The translations under genes were made by a program, and so were the position numbers. A stretch of 64,000 bases of DNA from Shewanella khirikhana. Lineage in GTDB: Bacteria > Pseudomonadota > Gammaproteobacteria > Enterobacterales > Shewanellaceae. Location of the stretch: NCBI RefSeq assembly GCF_003957745.1, contig NZ_CP020373.1, forward strand, positions 3,395,501-3,459,500, given 5' to 3'. How positions within the stretch are numbered: position 1 is the first letter of the stretch; each line of letters starts with the position of its first letter. The notes under the pieces are model-generated. The model searched no databases and had not been told where the DNA came from. It saw only the letters and a list, made by a program, of their open reading frames with translations. Shown here piece after piece: positions 24,952-33,528 of this stretch.

Positions 24952-26757
24952 TCAGTGCATATGATGCAGCATGCCGGCACCTGCCATGGCAACCGCGGCC
25001 ACCTTGGCGCATTTATCAGAACCTGCACAGCCGCTTGCGGCAGTGTGGGTGGCAGTCGCACGGCTGTAGACAGTCACGCCGTCTTTGATGGTTTGTTCCA
25101 CCTTGATGTCGGCAATGGTTTCAGGCTTCACTTTCAGCGGATTGGCTGACAGCACCACCATGTCGGCATTTTTGCCTACTTCCAGAGAGCCTTTGGACTT
25201 CTCTTCCCGGTACTGGGTAGCCGCCCACAGGGTTTGCGCCTTCAGACCTTCAAGCGGTGTAACCCGCTGATCCGGCCCGATTTCACGGCCAGTGCGGCTG
25301 ATGCGGTTAACGGTGGCGTAGTACACCCGCATGGAGTCAGGCAGGGCTACCGGAGCATCGTGGTGCGAGGTAAAGATCATCCCCAACTGACGCGCCCAGC
25401 CGGTGGGCGAGATGTGCGAGGCTCGCTCTTTCCCCAGCACTGAGTCACTGTGCCAGTCCCCCCAGTAGAAGGTATGCATGGGGAAAAACGATGGGAAAAT
25501 ACCGAGGCGATTGAAGGACTCGACCTGATCCTTACGGGCGGTTTGGGCGTGGATAGCCACAAAGCCCCGGTCTGCTTTACCGTGCTTTTTCTCACTGGCA
25601 GCCACCGCCTTAATCAGCTGATCGATGGCCGCATCCCCATTCACGTGGGTCAGCAGCTGCCAGCCGTTGGCCTGGGCCAGCTCCACATATTTGGCAGCAT
25701 CATCATCACTCATGCTGGCATAGCCCTTGTAGCCGGGCTGCTGGCCCTCGGGTGGTACCAGATAGGGCTCGGTCAACCAGGCGGTTTTACCCTGGGGCGA
25801 GCCGTCCAGATTCAGCTTGGCACCCGCCACACGGAAACCATTCATATACACATCAGAAAGATACGGCGGCTTAATCACGCTTTGCGCCACCTGAATGTCC
25901 GGGTACACGGCCACATCCAGTTTGAGCTTGCCGTCTTTGGCCACCTTGTACATGGTTTCAACCGCGGAGGTCGATGCGCGGCCTTCCTGAGCCGTGGTGT
26001 AACCGTAGCTGGCGTACAAATCCATACCCGCCTTGAAAATCACTTCGTTTTCTTCGGGCTTGAGCTTGGCAAACATCGGCATCAGGGCGCCGAAGAAGGC
26101 AATCTCTTCCAGCACGCCGTTGGGGGTCTTGCCATCGGCTTCGCGGCGAATTTTACCGCCCTCGGGATCTTTGCTGTCGGGGGAGAAACCCGCCAACTCC
26201 AGCGCCTTGGTGTTGAATGTGGCCAGGTGTCCCGACTGGTGGATGATGAGCACAGGCATATCTTTAGCCACCGCATCCAGCTCCTGACGGGTTGGGTGAC
26301 GCTTTTCCTTCAGTTGCGAGTCATCATAACCAAAACCGAGCACCACACCATGCTGCTGGTTTTCTGCTTTGGCGTACCAATCTTTGAGGGTTTGTTGCAG
26401 CGAGGCGATGTCGGTCACTTCGCCATCCGGTGGCGCCAGCAGGTTAGCCGCCAGCGCCTGAATGCCGGTATTGAATACATGGCCGTGGCCATCCATAAAG
26501 CCCGGGATCAGGGTTTTGCCGCCAAGGTCGACCACTTCAGTATCGGGAGATTGCAGCCGCATCACGTCCGCTTTGCTGCCGAGGGCGAGGATTTTGCCGT
26601 TTTTCACCGCCAGGGCTTCAACTTCCGGCAGGGCATCATTCACGGTAACTATGTCACCACCGAAATAAATCAAGTCCGCCATGGGCTTGGTCGGACTGGT
26701 GGCCTGTGCCCCAAAGGCCGCAGCGGCCATGCTGAGTGCAATAAGTGAGTGTTTCAT
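24952..26757 (-). CDS. Secreted amidohydrolase, YtcJ-like
   Basis: 601 residues with signal peptide HSLIALSMAAAAFGAQA. Amidohydrolase-superfamily TIM barrel: GKTLIPGFMDGHGHVF carries the metal-binding HxH, and QLLTHVNGDAAIDQLI and FVAIHAQTARKDQV give later histidines. The C-terminal ADMVVLSANPLKV closes the composite beta sandwich. The family (formamide deformylase/YtcJ-like) hydrolyses cyclic or N-substituted amides, but substrates vary. The chain ends MLHHMH. A paralogue lies at 31079-32983 on the same strand. Confidence 0.88.
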   Translation of the reverse strand: MKHSLIALSMAAAAFGAQATSPTKPMADLIYFGGDIVTVNDALPEVEALAVKNGKILALGSKADVMRLQSPDTEVVDLGGKTLIPGFMDGHGHVFNTGIQALAANLLAPPDGEVTDIASLQQTLKDWYAKAENQQHGVVLGFGYDDSQLKEKRHPTRQELDAVAKDMPVLIIHQSGHLATFNTKALELAGFSPDSKDPEGGKIRREADGKTPNGVLEEIAFFGALMPMFAKLKPEENEVIFKAGMDLYASYGYTTAQEGRASTSAVETMYKVAKDGKLKLDVAVYPDIQVAQSVIKPPYLSDVYMNGFRVAGAKLNLDGSPQGKTAWLTEPYLVPPEGQQPGYKGYASMSDDDAAKYVELAQANGWQLLTHVNGDAAIDQLIKAVAASEKKHGKADRGFVAIHAQTARKDQVESFNRLGIFPSFFPMHTFYWGDWHSDSVLGKERASHISPTGWARQLGMIFTSHHDAPVALPDSMRVYYATVNRISRTGREIGPDQRVTPLEGLKAQTLWAATQYREEKSKGSLEVGKNADMVVLSANPLKVKPETIADIKVEQTIKDGVTVYSRATATHTAASGCAGSDKCAKVAAVAMAGAGMLHHMH

Positions 26758-27075
26758 TGTGGCTCCTTGGATTGCCCGGGAATCCCTCCCGCAGATAAAT
26801 CCGAAGATACCAGCTCATGTGCAATAAATAACCGTGAGACAATCGCAGATCCTTACTTTGCAAACAAAAGTTGCACTTGTAGCGGAGAATGTCACCAAAT
26901 TGTATACAAAACTTGTTTCCTAAGACCTAAGCCGTTAAAGTAGCACGCAAATATTCGGAGCCATTGGCATCGAATAATAACTATAAGGCATCGGCCATAC
27001 GCAATTCAGGGATGAAGCGCCAACCAGTAATCTGGCTCATCCCTGCCCCTCGGGGCACATTACAGGGAATACAGG
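26758..27075. other. Intergenic region with divergent promoters and a structured leader
   Basis: 318 bp between the divergent amidohydrolase and cold-shock-domain genes, with no ORF I can support. The last 70 bp before the plus-strand gene hold a 9 bp stem (27007-27015 with 27037-27045) enclosing a smaller CCAG/CTGG stem. A second GC hairpin TGCCC-CTCG-GGGCA follows at 27044-27057. The left part is AT-rich and presumably contains both promoters. Confidence 0.5.
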
Positions 27076-27660
27076 ATGCAACGCGGCACACTGATCAGAT
27101 GGAACGCCGATCGGGGTTTTGGTTTTATCAAACCGGAACGAGCCGATGCTGACGACATTTTTATTCATATCTCCTCTTTGAAACATATGATACGGACGCC
27201 ACAGGTTGGCGATATCATTCTGTTTCAAATAGAAATTCCAGCAGATGGCAAACCCCGGGCCGGTATCGCCCGCATCGAAGGCGTTCCCATCAAAGCGCCC
27301 TCCACCAAGCAAAACCCTTCATCGACCTCAGGCCTGTCGGTTGGCAAGCTGCTTAAAGGGGCTGTGTTGCTGGGGCTGATTGCCTTTGCCATTCCCAAGA
27401 TTGCCCCTATGGTCCATGCGCTGATGGCGCCAACAAACAAGCTGCAACCAGACAGCCAGTATGCGCTGCCGGACACAGATTTGGCGCCGCTGCGGCCGGT
27501 AGCCGAGGCCCCGAGTTTTCGCTGTGAAGGCAAAACCTATTGCAGTGAAATGCGCTCCTGTGAGGAAGCCACTTTCTATATCAACAACTGCCCGAACACC
27601 AAGATGGACGGCGACAGAGATGGCATCCCCTGCGAGAGTCAGTGGTGTGGTCGCTTCTAA
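27076..27660 (+). CDS. Cold-shock domain - membrane helix - excalibur fusion protein
   Basis: 194 residues. The cold-shock nucleic-acid-binding domain (about 1-70) has both RNP motifs: RGFGFIKP and DDIFIHIS. A linker leads to a membrane segment (about 90-115, GKLLKGAVLLGLIAFAIPKIAPMV). The C-terminal excalibur domain (about 150-191) has paired cysteines and the calcium-type loop DGDRDGIPCE. The topology would place the RNA/DNA-binding domain in the cytoplasm and the excalibur domain in the periplasm. DUF1294-type relatives share the cold-shock plus membrane layout. Function unknown. Confidence 0.88.
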   Translation: MQRGTLIRWNADRGFGFIKPERADADDIFIHISSLKHMIRTPQVGDIILFQIEIPADGKPRAGIARIEGVPIKAPSTKQNPSSTSGLSVGKLLKGAVLLGLIAFAIPKIAPMVHALMAPTNKLQPDSQYALPDTDLAPLRPVAEAPSFRCEGKTYCSEMRSCEEATFYINNCPNTKMDGDRDGIPCESQWCGRF

Positions 27661-27696
27661 AACGGAACCCAAGCTGCTTTAAATCCTAACAACAAA

Positions 27697-27724
27697 AAAG
27701 GCGCCTCCGATGAGCGCCTTTTTC
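27697..27724. terminator. Bidirectional terminator between convergent genes
   Basis: Stem AAAGGCGC/GCGCCTTT with a nine-base loop, A-run on the left and T-run on the right. It lies between the stops of the CSD-excalibur gene and the DUF4124-type gene and could serve both. Confidence 0.9.
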
Positions 27725-27740
27725 GTTGCTGTCATGCTGA

Positions 27741-28283
27741 CTAGAAACACATACCTTTTCGAAGATACTGATAGCCCACACCATTAGCCAATGTCATGGT
27801 GCTGCCGTTGAACGACACTACTTCCCAGTCACCCACCAGCTTATTTTTCGACTGAATACTCACTCCGTCGAGATGATATTCACTGAACATTTCCTGTCCC
27901 TGGCGGAACGCTGAACTCACGGTGTAGGACATCTGCTTGTAATCACGAAAGTTCCAGACACCGGGGTCTTCATCATGATAGATATGCTCACCATCGTTAC
28001 TGAGGCCATAGGCACACCAAACACCCAGAAGACCATCACGGCTCACTCGCCCCGCGGCCCCCGGCGGCAACGACTGACTGGCAAGCGCTTGTTTCATTTT
28101 CAGTGACTTACGTCTGTTGCCCGGTTCCAGTTTCTGCTCGGCTTCCCCCGGCTGACAAATATCATCCTGAAAACGGATTTTGCCATCAGTGCCAACACAG
28201 CGATATACCTGCGCCATGGCCTGTGACGGCCCAAGGCTTCCCCCCAGCAACAGCAGCAAAATGCCCATTATCGGCACACGCAC
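27741..28283 (-). CDS. Secreted protein with DUF4124-like N-terminus
   Basis: 180 residues. The signal peptide (ILLLLLGGSLGPSQAMA) is followed by QVYRCVGTDGKIRFQDDICQPGEAEQKLEP, the DUF4124 pattern with two cysteines likely in a disulfide. The C-terminal half (about 80-180) is unrelated to families I know: GLLGVWCAYGLSNDGEHIYHDEDPGVWNFRDYKQ with two further cysteines, including the near-terminal KGMCF. Probably periplasmic; function unknown. Confidence 0.82.
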   Translation of the reverse strand: MRVPIMGILLLLLGGSLGPSQAMAQVYRCVGTDGKIRFQDDICQPGEAEQKLEPGNRRKSLKMKQALASQSLPPGAAGRVSRDGLLGVWCAYGLSNDGEHIYHDEDPGVWNFRDYKQMSYTVSSAFRQGQEMFSEYHLDGVSIQSKNKLVGDWEVVSFNGSTMTLANGVGYQYLRKGMCF

Positions 28284-28374
28284 CCTGAACTCCTTTTCGC
28301 AACTCTTGTGATGTTCAACAGCATCTTAATTCAACAGAAAGTTATATCACCCGGCAACGGCTTTGGGTATGGCT

Positions 28375-28614
28375 TTATTGCCGCCCCAGGGCATGCCGCC
28401 AGCCCCACACCAACAGATGCAGCGCCAGCAACAAACTCCAGGCCAGACAGAAAAACAGCAGCGCAATAGAACCGACACAGGCTGGAGTATCACTAAACAG
28501 CCAATACCACGCGGGCCAGCCAAGCAGACACAAGGCTGCGAGCATCAGCATGCAACGGCGGCAGCGGCCGATTTTTTGCCGGAAAATGGATGATGCGCAG
28601 TTATCGCAGGCCAT
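28375..28614 (-). CDS. DUF3624 family small membrane protein
   Basis: 79 residues. The N-terminus MACDNCASSIFRQKIGRCRRCM has two CxxC pairs (possible zinc ribbon). Two hydrophobic segments follow: LMLAALCLLGWPAWYWLF and SIALLFFCLAWSLLLALHLLVW. This matches my memory of DUF3624, found in Vibrio and Shewanella. Short, monocistronic, role unknown. Confidence 0.8.
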   Translation of the reverse strand: MACDNCASSIFRQKIGRCRRCMLMLAALCLLGWPAWYWLFSDTPACVGSIALLFFCLAWSLLLALHLLVWGWRHALGRQ

Positions 28615-28786
28615 GGCCGTCCTTGTTCATTGCTGACTCGCGGCTATTGTACCCAAATCATCGCGTTACCTGAACCAAGGTTCTTTCCAAACAACCAGTC
28701 TTCCCAATTAGCCAGTCTGCTCAAACAACCCTTCTGCTTAAACAAAGGTATTATCCAAGCCAAGCCTCCAAGCTACAGCGTCCAAG

Positions 28787-28842
28787 CTACAGCCACTTAG
28801 GTACAGCCACTTAAGTACAGCCACTAAAGTACGGCCACCGGC
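28787..28842 (+). repeat. Four tandem 14-bp units upstream of the GST gene
   Basis: Units at 28787, 28801, 28815 and 28829 read CTACAGCCACTTAG, GTACAGCCACTTAA, GTACAGCCACTAAA and GTACGGCCACCGGC, with a partial GTAC following. Degenerate copies of AAGCTACAGC occur just before (28770-28780). The array ends 46 bp before the GST start, where it may overlap the promoter. Confidence 0.8.
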
Positions 28843-28888
28843 GTACATATGTTAAAGTGCCCCTCATTCCAAATAACAGGCGCCTCAG

Positions 28889-29539
28889 ATGCACCACAAG
28901 CTGCCACTGCTGTACAGTTTTCGTCGCTGCCCCTATGCCATGCGTGCCCGTATGGCGCTGATTTTGTGCCAAATCCAGGTGCGAGTGCAGGAAATCAGCC
29001 TCAAGGCCAAACCCGATGGATTGCTTGCGGCCAATCCCAAAGGCACTGTACCTGTGCTGGTGAAGCCTGATGGCGAGGTGATAAGCGAAAGTCTGGACAT
29101 CATGCTATGGGCCATTGAGATGAGCCAGAATAGTGCAATAAGAGCACAGCTCACCTATCAGCAGGAACAAGCACTTACGCTTATCACAGCCAACGATATC
29201 GACTTCAAGCCCTGGCTGGATAAGTACAAGTATTTCGACCGTTATCCCGACGCTACTCAGCAGGACTACCGTGACAGAGGCTGCGAATTTTTGGCTCTGC
29301 TGGAGCAGCGCCTTGCTCAAACGCCCTGGCTGCTTGGCGATAACCCCAGTCTGGCAGACATTGCCATCTTTCCGTTTGTCCGCCAGTTTGCGGCTGTGGA
29401 TCCGGCCTGGTTTGCCAGTGCTCCCTATGCGGCGCTGAGACACTGGCTCGATAACTGGCTGACGCATAGCGCGTTTACCGCTTGTATGTACAAGTATCCC
29501 GAGCTCGGCGAGCCTGTGATACTGAAACTTGCCGACTGA
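28889..29539 (+). CDS. Glutathione S-transferase family protein
   Basis: 216 residues. The thioredoxin-like N-domain (about 1-78) starts LPLLYSFRRCPYAMRARMAL with Cys16 in the CPYA active-site position, then GTVPVLVKPDGEVISESLDIMLW. The helical C-domain (about 90-210) includes LLGDNPSLADIAIFPFVRQFA. The catalytic cysteine and YrbL/omega-like arrangement suggest thiol transferase rather than classical conjugation activity. Single gene followed by a terminator. Confidence 0.9.
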   Translation: MHHKLPLLYSFRRCPYAMRARMALILCQIQVRVQEISLKAKPDGLLAANPKGTVPVLVKPDGEVISESLDIMLWAIEMSQNSAIRAQLTYQQEQALTLITANDIDFKPWLDKYKYFDRYPDATQQDYRDRGCEFLALLEQRLAQTPWLLGDNPSLADIAIFPFVRQFAAVDPAWFASAPYAALRHWLDNWLTHSAFTACMYKYPELGEPVILKLAD

Positions 29540-29559
29540 ATCTGAGTTCAAATACAAAA

Positions 29560-29587
29560 AAGCCCGCTCACTGAGCGGGCTTTTCTT
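29560..29587 (+). terminator. Rho-independent terminator of the GST gene
   Basis: Stem AAGCCCGCT/AGCGGGCTT with loop CACTG, flanked by an A-run and TTTTCTTT. It begins 21 bp after the GST stop. Confidence 0.92.
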
Positions 29588-29608
29588 TGGGTTTCCCCCT
29601 GGAATAAA

Positions 29609-29810
29609 AAGAGCCCTTGCGGGCCCCGGGTTTGACTGACAATCGCCAGAGGCAAGCCTTGATCGACGTTCTGTCGGAGAAAGGCGACCGGGGGAGTGAA
29701 CATAGTTGTTGAGTCGCTATGAACTGGACGCCTTCCCACGCCGGTCAATTGGCCCCGAAGGGCCTGGCACTGCATCCGGTGACTTGTCAGCTCACCCTAA
29801 ACTGAGGTGA
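29609..29810 (-). ncRNA. Long structured 3' UTR of ompA, candidate 3'-derived sRNA
   Basis: The 200 bp beyond the ompA stop on the minus strand contain no supported gene. They end in a terminator-like hairpin GGGCCC-GCAA-GGGCTC followed by TTTTTATT (plus-strand 29605-29626). A second hairpin GGCCC-TTCG-GGGCC lies at 29751-29764. A strong terminator so far from the ompA stop leaves a long GC-rich transcript tail, as seen for 3' UTR-derived sRNAs. No homologue is recognised. Confidence 0.4.
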
Positions 29811-30830
29811 TTAAGGCGCTACCTGGATTTGCTTTTCGGCAGTCAGGGTCACAATCACACGGCGCTCCAGCTGACGTTCATTGATGCTGTCGCCATGGGC
29901 CTGAGTTTCACCTTCGGCGCGCTGATCCATGGACTGCACGTCAACACCGTGGCTGGCCAGATAATCGGTCACTGTGGCAACACGCTTCTCAGACAGCATC
30001 TGGTTGTAGCTGGCATCGCCCTGGTTGTCGGCCTGACCGATAAGCACAATGGCGTCTTTGTCGTTTTGCTTCGACAGGTCCACGATTTGGTCCAGCTTGG
30101 CCTGACCTTCACCGGTCAGGGCGGCTGAATCGAAGCCAAACAGTACCGCCACACTGGCGCTTTCAACTTTGGTTTCGTACTTGGGTTCAACCGGCTCTGG
30201 CTGAGGCGCTGGTTCCACCACAGGAGCCACCACGGCAACCGGGGTTGGCTTGGCGCCAAAGCGGTAGGTCAGCTGCACGCCAACGGTTTCGGCGTCCATA
30301 TGGGCGGTTTCCCATGCGGTTTCATCGATGTCGGTGAAACGGCGGTACTTGGCAGTCACGTCCATATTGTCGGTGATGCGATAGCCGATACCGGCGCCCA
30401 CATAGGGAGAGGTGTCAGTGGCACTCACGTACTTGCCCACGCCCATCTGGTGCTCGAGGTGGTACTGATAGGCACCCGCCTCACCGGTCAAAAACCATTT
30501 TTCAGACAGTGGCAGGGTACCCACAATGCCGAGGGTGGCACCGCTCACGTCGATGTTCTGCCCCTGAGCTGCTGCACCGCGCATATCGGTGGCATCCAGG
30601 GTGCCCAGGTCTTGCCAGCCAGCTTCGACGGCAAAATATTTGTTCAGTTGATAACCTGCAACAGCATTCCAGGCGGTGTCGTCACCGTCTTTCAGGTGGC
30701 TGTCGGTGCTGACATTGTTGAAGTCAGTCTGGCCGGCGCCGGCGCCGAAGTAGAAACCGCTCTCAGGTGCTGCGGCGTTGGCATAAGAGGTAGCAGCAAT
30801 CAGGGCCAGTGCAATCATTGACTTTTTCAT
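29811..30830 (-). CDS. OmpA-family outer-membrane protein
   Basis: 339 residues. Signal peptide KKSMIALALIAATSYANA, an eight-stranded OmpA-like beta-barrel (about 20-195: SGFYFGAGAGQTDFN, AVAGYQLNKYFAVEAGW, MDVTAKYRRF, VGVQLTYRFG), a Pro/Val-rich hinge (PVAVVAPVVEPAPQPEPVEP), and a C-terminal OmpA peptidoglycan-binding domain (about 225-335) with LIGQADNQGDASYNQMLSEKRVATVTDYL and ERRVIVTL. A standard OmpA porin layout. Monocistronic. Confidence 0.94.
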   Translation of the reverse strand: MKKSMIALALIAATSYANAAAPESGFYFGAGAGQTDFNNVSTDSHLKDGDDTAWNAVAGYQLNKYFAVEAGWQDLGTLDATDMRGAAAQGQNIDVSGATLGIVGTLPLSEKWFLTGEAGAYQYHLEHQMGVGKYVSATDTSPYVGAGIGYRITDNMDVTAKYRRFTDIDETAWETAHMDAETVGVQLTYRFGAKPTPVAVVAPVVEPAPQPEPVEPKYETKVESASVAVLFGFDSAALTGEGQAKLDQIVDLSKQNDKDAIVLIGQADNQGDASYNQMLSEKRVATVTDYLASHGVDVQSMDQRAEGETQAHGDSINERQLERRVIVTLTAEKQIQVAP

Positions 30831-30971
30831 CGTTCACTCCTTGGTGTTGAAATACTTTGTTTTCGAAAGTGAGGCCATTGTAGGCAAGGCTGCGGCGATG
30901 AACGATAAGGCTAAGCTTATAGGGATTATTAGATTTGATTATGAATTGTGTACACGCAGAAGCGCGCCAAT

Positions 30972-30998
30972 AAAAAAAGGGGCGAATGCCCCTTTTTT
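30972..30998 (-). terminator. Terminator of the second amidohydrolase gene
   Basis: Stem GGGGC/GCCCC with loop GAAT, extended by seven A and six T. It lies 81 bp beyond the stop of the minus-strand amidohydrolase, before the ompA promoter region. Confidence 0.9.
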
Positions 30999-31078
30999 AA
31001 GGTGTGTCTGTGAACTGTAAAAACAGATTCAGCCTGTGACTGGCACTGATCAGACTGCGCCAGCCACTGTAGCCGACA

Positions 31079-32983
31079 TTAATGCACGTGGTTGAGCACG
31101 CTCACCAGTTTGTCGCTGATATCTTCCTGCAGCGCCAGCTTTTCGCCCGCAGTGCCAGTGCCAGTGCCTGCGCCTGCATCTGCTTTGGCTGCCTTTGGCT
31201 GCTTACCTACGGGCTGCAACCGCCCTTCCAGCATGGTGCCCCAGATACGGATATCTTTCAGCTCGGCGGGCGCCACGTCGAACGGGCTCTTTTCCATAAT
31301 CGTCAGGTTGGCATCTTTACCCACTTCCAGCGAACCGACTCTGTGCTCCTGCTGAATGGCATAGGCCGCATCCAGGGTGATGGCCTTCAGGGCTGTCTCC
31401 AGTGGCACCTTGTGCTCTGGCCCAACAACATCGCCCTCGTAGGTCACACGGTTAACCGCCGCCCACACCAGCTGCATTGGCTTGGCCGGTGCCATTGGCA
31501 TATCTGAGTGGAACGACAGCGAGCCGCCCCATTTAAGTACATCGCCATGGGGAACCATGTTGGGCATTTCAGACTCACGCATGCCCATGGTGCCGTAGCG
31601 GCCAGCCAGCGCAGTAACATAGTAAGGGTTGGACGACACTATGCCGCCAAGCTCAATCCAGCGTTTTACCTGCTCGGGGCGGGCAAAGCCGAAGTGCGAC
31701 AACATGGCGCGGTGATCTTTGCGTGGATTGCGCTTCATTGCCTGTTCCAGCGACGCCAGCACCATATCAAATCCGGCATCGCCGTTATTGTGAATGGTAA
31801 GCTGATAACCTGCGTCCCAATAGGCATCGAATGCCTTGGCAAAGCGGGCGGGATCCATGATCCACTCGCCATGATGGCCATCGGAGTAACCGTCTTTCAT
31901 CTGCATCAGCTGGCTGAAAATGGCGCCATCGCTGAACAGTTTGACCTGCTTGGGCAGGTAGCGGGTACGGCCTTCGCCCCAGGACATCACACGTTCAGTT
32001 TCGGCCAGCATTTTGGCTGGGTCATCGCCAAAGCTGTTGGCCATGGCTTTACCATCAACTACAAAGTAATGGTTAAAAGGCGTTGACTCGCCGCTGTAAA
32101 CCGAATTCACCAACTGTTGCAATGGTTTGCTGACCACGCCCCCTGGCTCGGAGGCGGTGGTAATGCCGTTTTGGTGGTAGTAGTTAACGCTGAACTCCAG
32201 CCCTTCTTTGAAGATCTCCGGGGTGGCCATCAGCGGCGCTAACTTATCAAGCGCACTGAAAAAGCCCTGCTCATACATGTGCCCACGGTCAAGATCGATG
32301 GCCTTCTTGGCACCGGCGCTTTGGCTATCCACGAAGGCGGCGTCGATACCTGCCAGTTTCAGGGCGGCAGAGTTCAGGAATACCTCATGGCAGGAACGGT
32401 GCCAGACCACCACCGGGAAGTCGGGCGCCAGCTTGTCAAGATAGCTGCGCGACAGATCCTTTCCATGCATGTAATGGTGGTAGCCCCAGGTTACAAATGC
32501 CTTGCGCTTGCCGTTATTGGTCTGGCGATATTCTTCAATCGCCTGGCTCAGGCGCTTGGCATATTCCTTGGGTTCACGCACCGCGGGTGAAAAGCCGTCA
32601 ATGGCATCCCAGTCTTCAATGGATATAACCTTACTGTTCATGGTCAGCGCCGCCAGCACAGGATGCACGTGCTCTTCTACAAAGCCCGGCATCACCACCA
32701 TGCCGTTGAAGGACTTATCAAGCCTTGCATTGCTGCCAGCCACCTTGCCCACATCGGCCTTGCTGCCAATGGCCAGAATACGGCCGTCCTGTACGGCAAT
32801 GGCCTCGGCGCGGGGCGCCTTGGGGTTCATGGTGATAAATTCTTTGGCGGTATAAACAACCACCGGTGATTCGGCCAGAACCAGTTTGGACAAGTCCTGC
32901 ATGGAATTGGTTTCTGCGTTGGCGGCAAAGCCCAGTGAAAGCAGTGCCGCAGACAGCGACAGGCTCAGTGACGATTTGATCAT
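31079..32983 (-). CDS. Secreted amidohydrolase, YtcJ-like (paralogue)
   Basis: 634 residues behind a strong AAGGAGG site. Signal peptide SLSLSLSAALLSLGFAANA. The metal motif is PGFVEEHVHPVL (HxH), with later LTIHNNGDAGFDMVL and AMLSHFGFARPEQV. The C-terminal portion VGSLEVGKDANLTIMEKSPFDV is typical of the family. It has an alanine/glycine-rich insertion near the end (AKADAGAGTGTGTAG) and finishes SVLNHVH, an HxH tail like the LHHMH end of the paralogue at 24952-26757. Substrate unknown. Confidence 0.88.
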   Translation of the reverse strand: MIKSSLSLSLSAALLSLGFAANAETNSMQDLSKLVLAESPVVVYTAKEFITMNPKAPRAEAIAVQDGRILAIGSKADVGKVAGSNARLDKSFNGMVVMPGFVEEHVHPVLAALTMNSKVISIEDWDAIDGFSPAVREPKEYAKRLSQAIEEYRQTNNGKRKAFVTWGYHHYMHGKDLSRSYLDKLAPDFPVVVWHRSCHEVFLNSAALKLAGIDAAFVDSQSAGAKKAIDLDRGHMYEQGFFSALDKLAPLMATPEIFKEGLEFSVNYYHQNGITTASEPGGVVSKPLQQLVNSVYSGESTPFNHYFVVDGKAMANSFGDDPAKMLAETERVMSWGEGRTRYLPKQVKLFSDGAIFSQLMQMKDGYSDGHHGEWIMDPARFAKAFDAYWDAGYQLTIHNNGDAGFDMVLASLEQAMKRNPRKDHRAMLSHFGFARPEQVKRWIELGGIVSSNPYYVTALAGRYGTMGMRESEMPNMVPHGDVLKWGGSLSFHSDMPMAPAKPMQLVWAAVNRVTYEGDVVGPEHKVPLETALKAITLDAAYAIQQEHRVGSLEVGKDANLTIMEKSPFDVAPAELKDIRIWGTMLEGRLQPVGKQPKAAKADAGAGTGTGTAGEKLALQEDISDKLVSVLNHVH

Positions 32984-33258
32984 TGCCCTTCCTCCTTGGA
33001 TGGCGTTGGTCCGGCGAATATGGCCGTTGAATTATCCATCAAATCCTAGCAAAGCAATCGCAAATTCTGGATTACCTTCCTTGTAAACTATTGACTTACA
33101 ATGGCTAAAATCCAACCTGGGTCGCATTTGTTATTGGCTTATGGCATACCTTCGTTGACCATGTATAACCAACGCAAATCAATCGACAGGCAGCCCAGGG
33201 ATGACAGGCCCCAATCCTGCTGTTAGCTTGGTAAAAAATATTGCTTTGGAGCAAGCCC

Positions 33259-33525
33259 ATGAGCGCGCATGAGCAGGCGGAACTTGCCGCCGTAAAACGG
33301 AGTATGGTGATGACACAGGTTGCCGGTCTGCCGGGCACTGTGATGATAGGCTTTGGTATTTACGGCCTCTGGGGAAATGGCCGCGAATTACACAGCTTTT
33401 TGGCTGACCCGATAAACTGCTACGGCCTGTTGACTGTGGGCGGACTCATCGCCCTGTGGGAGAGCGTCAAGATCATCAAGCTCGCCAGGCGCCGCAAACA
33501 GTTGGAAGATCAACTCGCCAAATAA
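33259..33525 (+). CDS. Small two-helix membrane protein of unknown function
   Basis: 88 residues from ATG 33259 with GGAG nine bases upstream; a TTG start six codons earlier is less likely. Hydrophobic segments about 20-40 (VAGLPGTVMIGFGIYGLWG) and 52-70 (CYGLLTVGGLIALWESVKI), then a basic tail KLARRRKQLEDQLAK. No recognised family. Convergent with the histidine phosphatase gene (3 bp between stops). Confidence 0.72.
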   Translation: MSAHEQAELAAVKRSMVMTQVAGLPGTVMIGFGIYGLWGNGRELHSFLADPINCYGLLTVGGLIALWESVKIIKLARRRKQLEDQLAK

Positions 33526-33528
33526 GCC

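Noticed and set aside
25450..26748. 432-codon plus-strand frame
   Set aside because: Antisense to the first amidohydrolase gene; Gly/His/Gln-rich composition and no domain.
29548..29775. 75-codon minus-strand frame downstream of ompA
   Set aside because: It runs through two terminator hairpins and has no ribosome site; better explained as 3' UTR.
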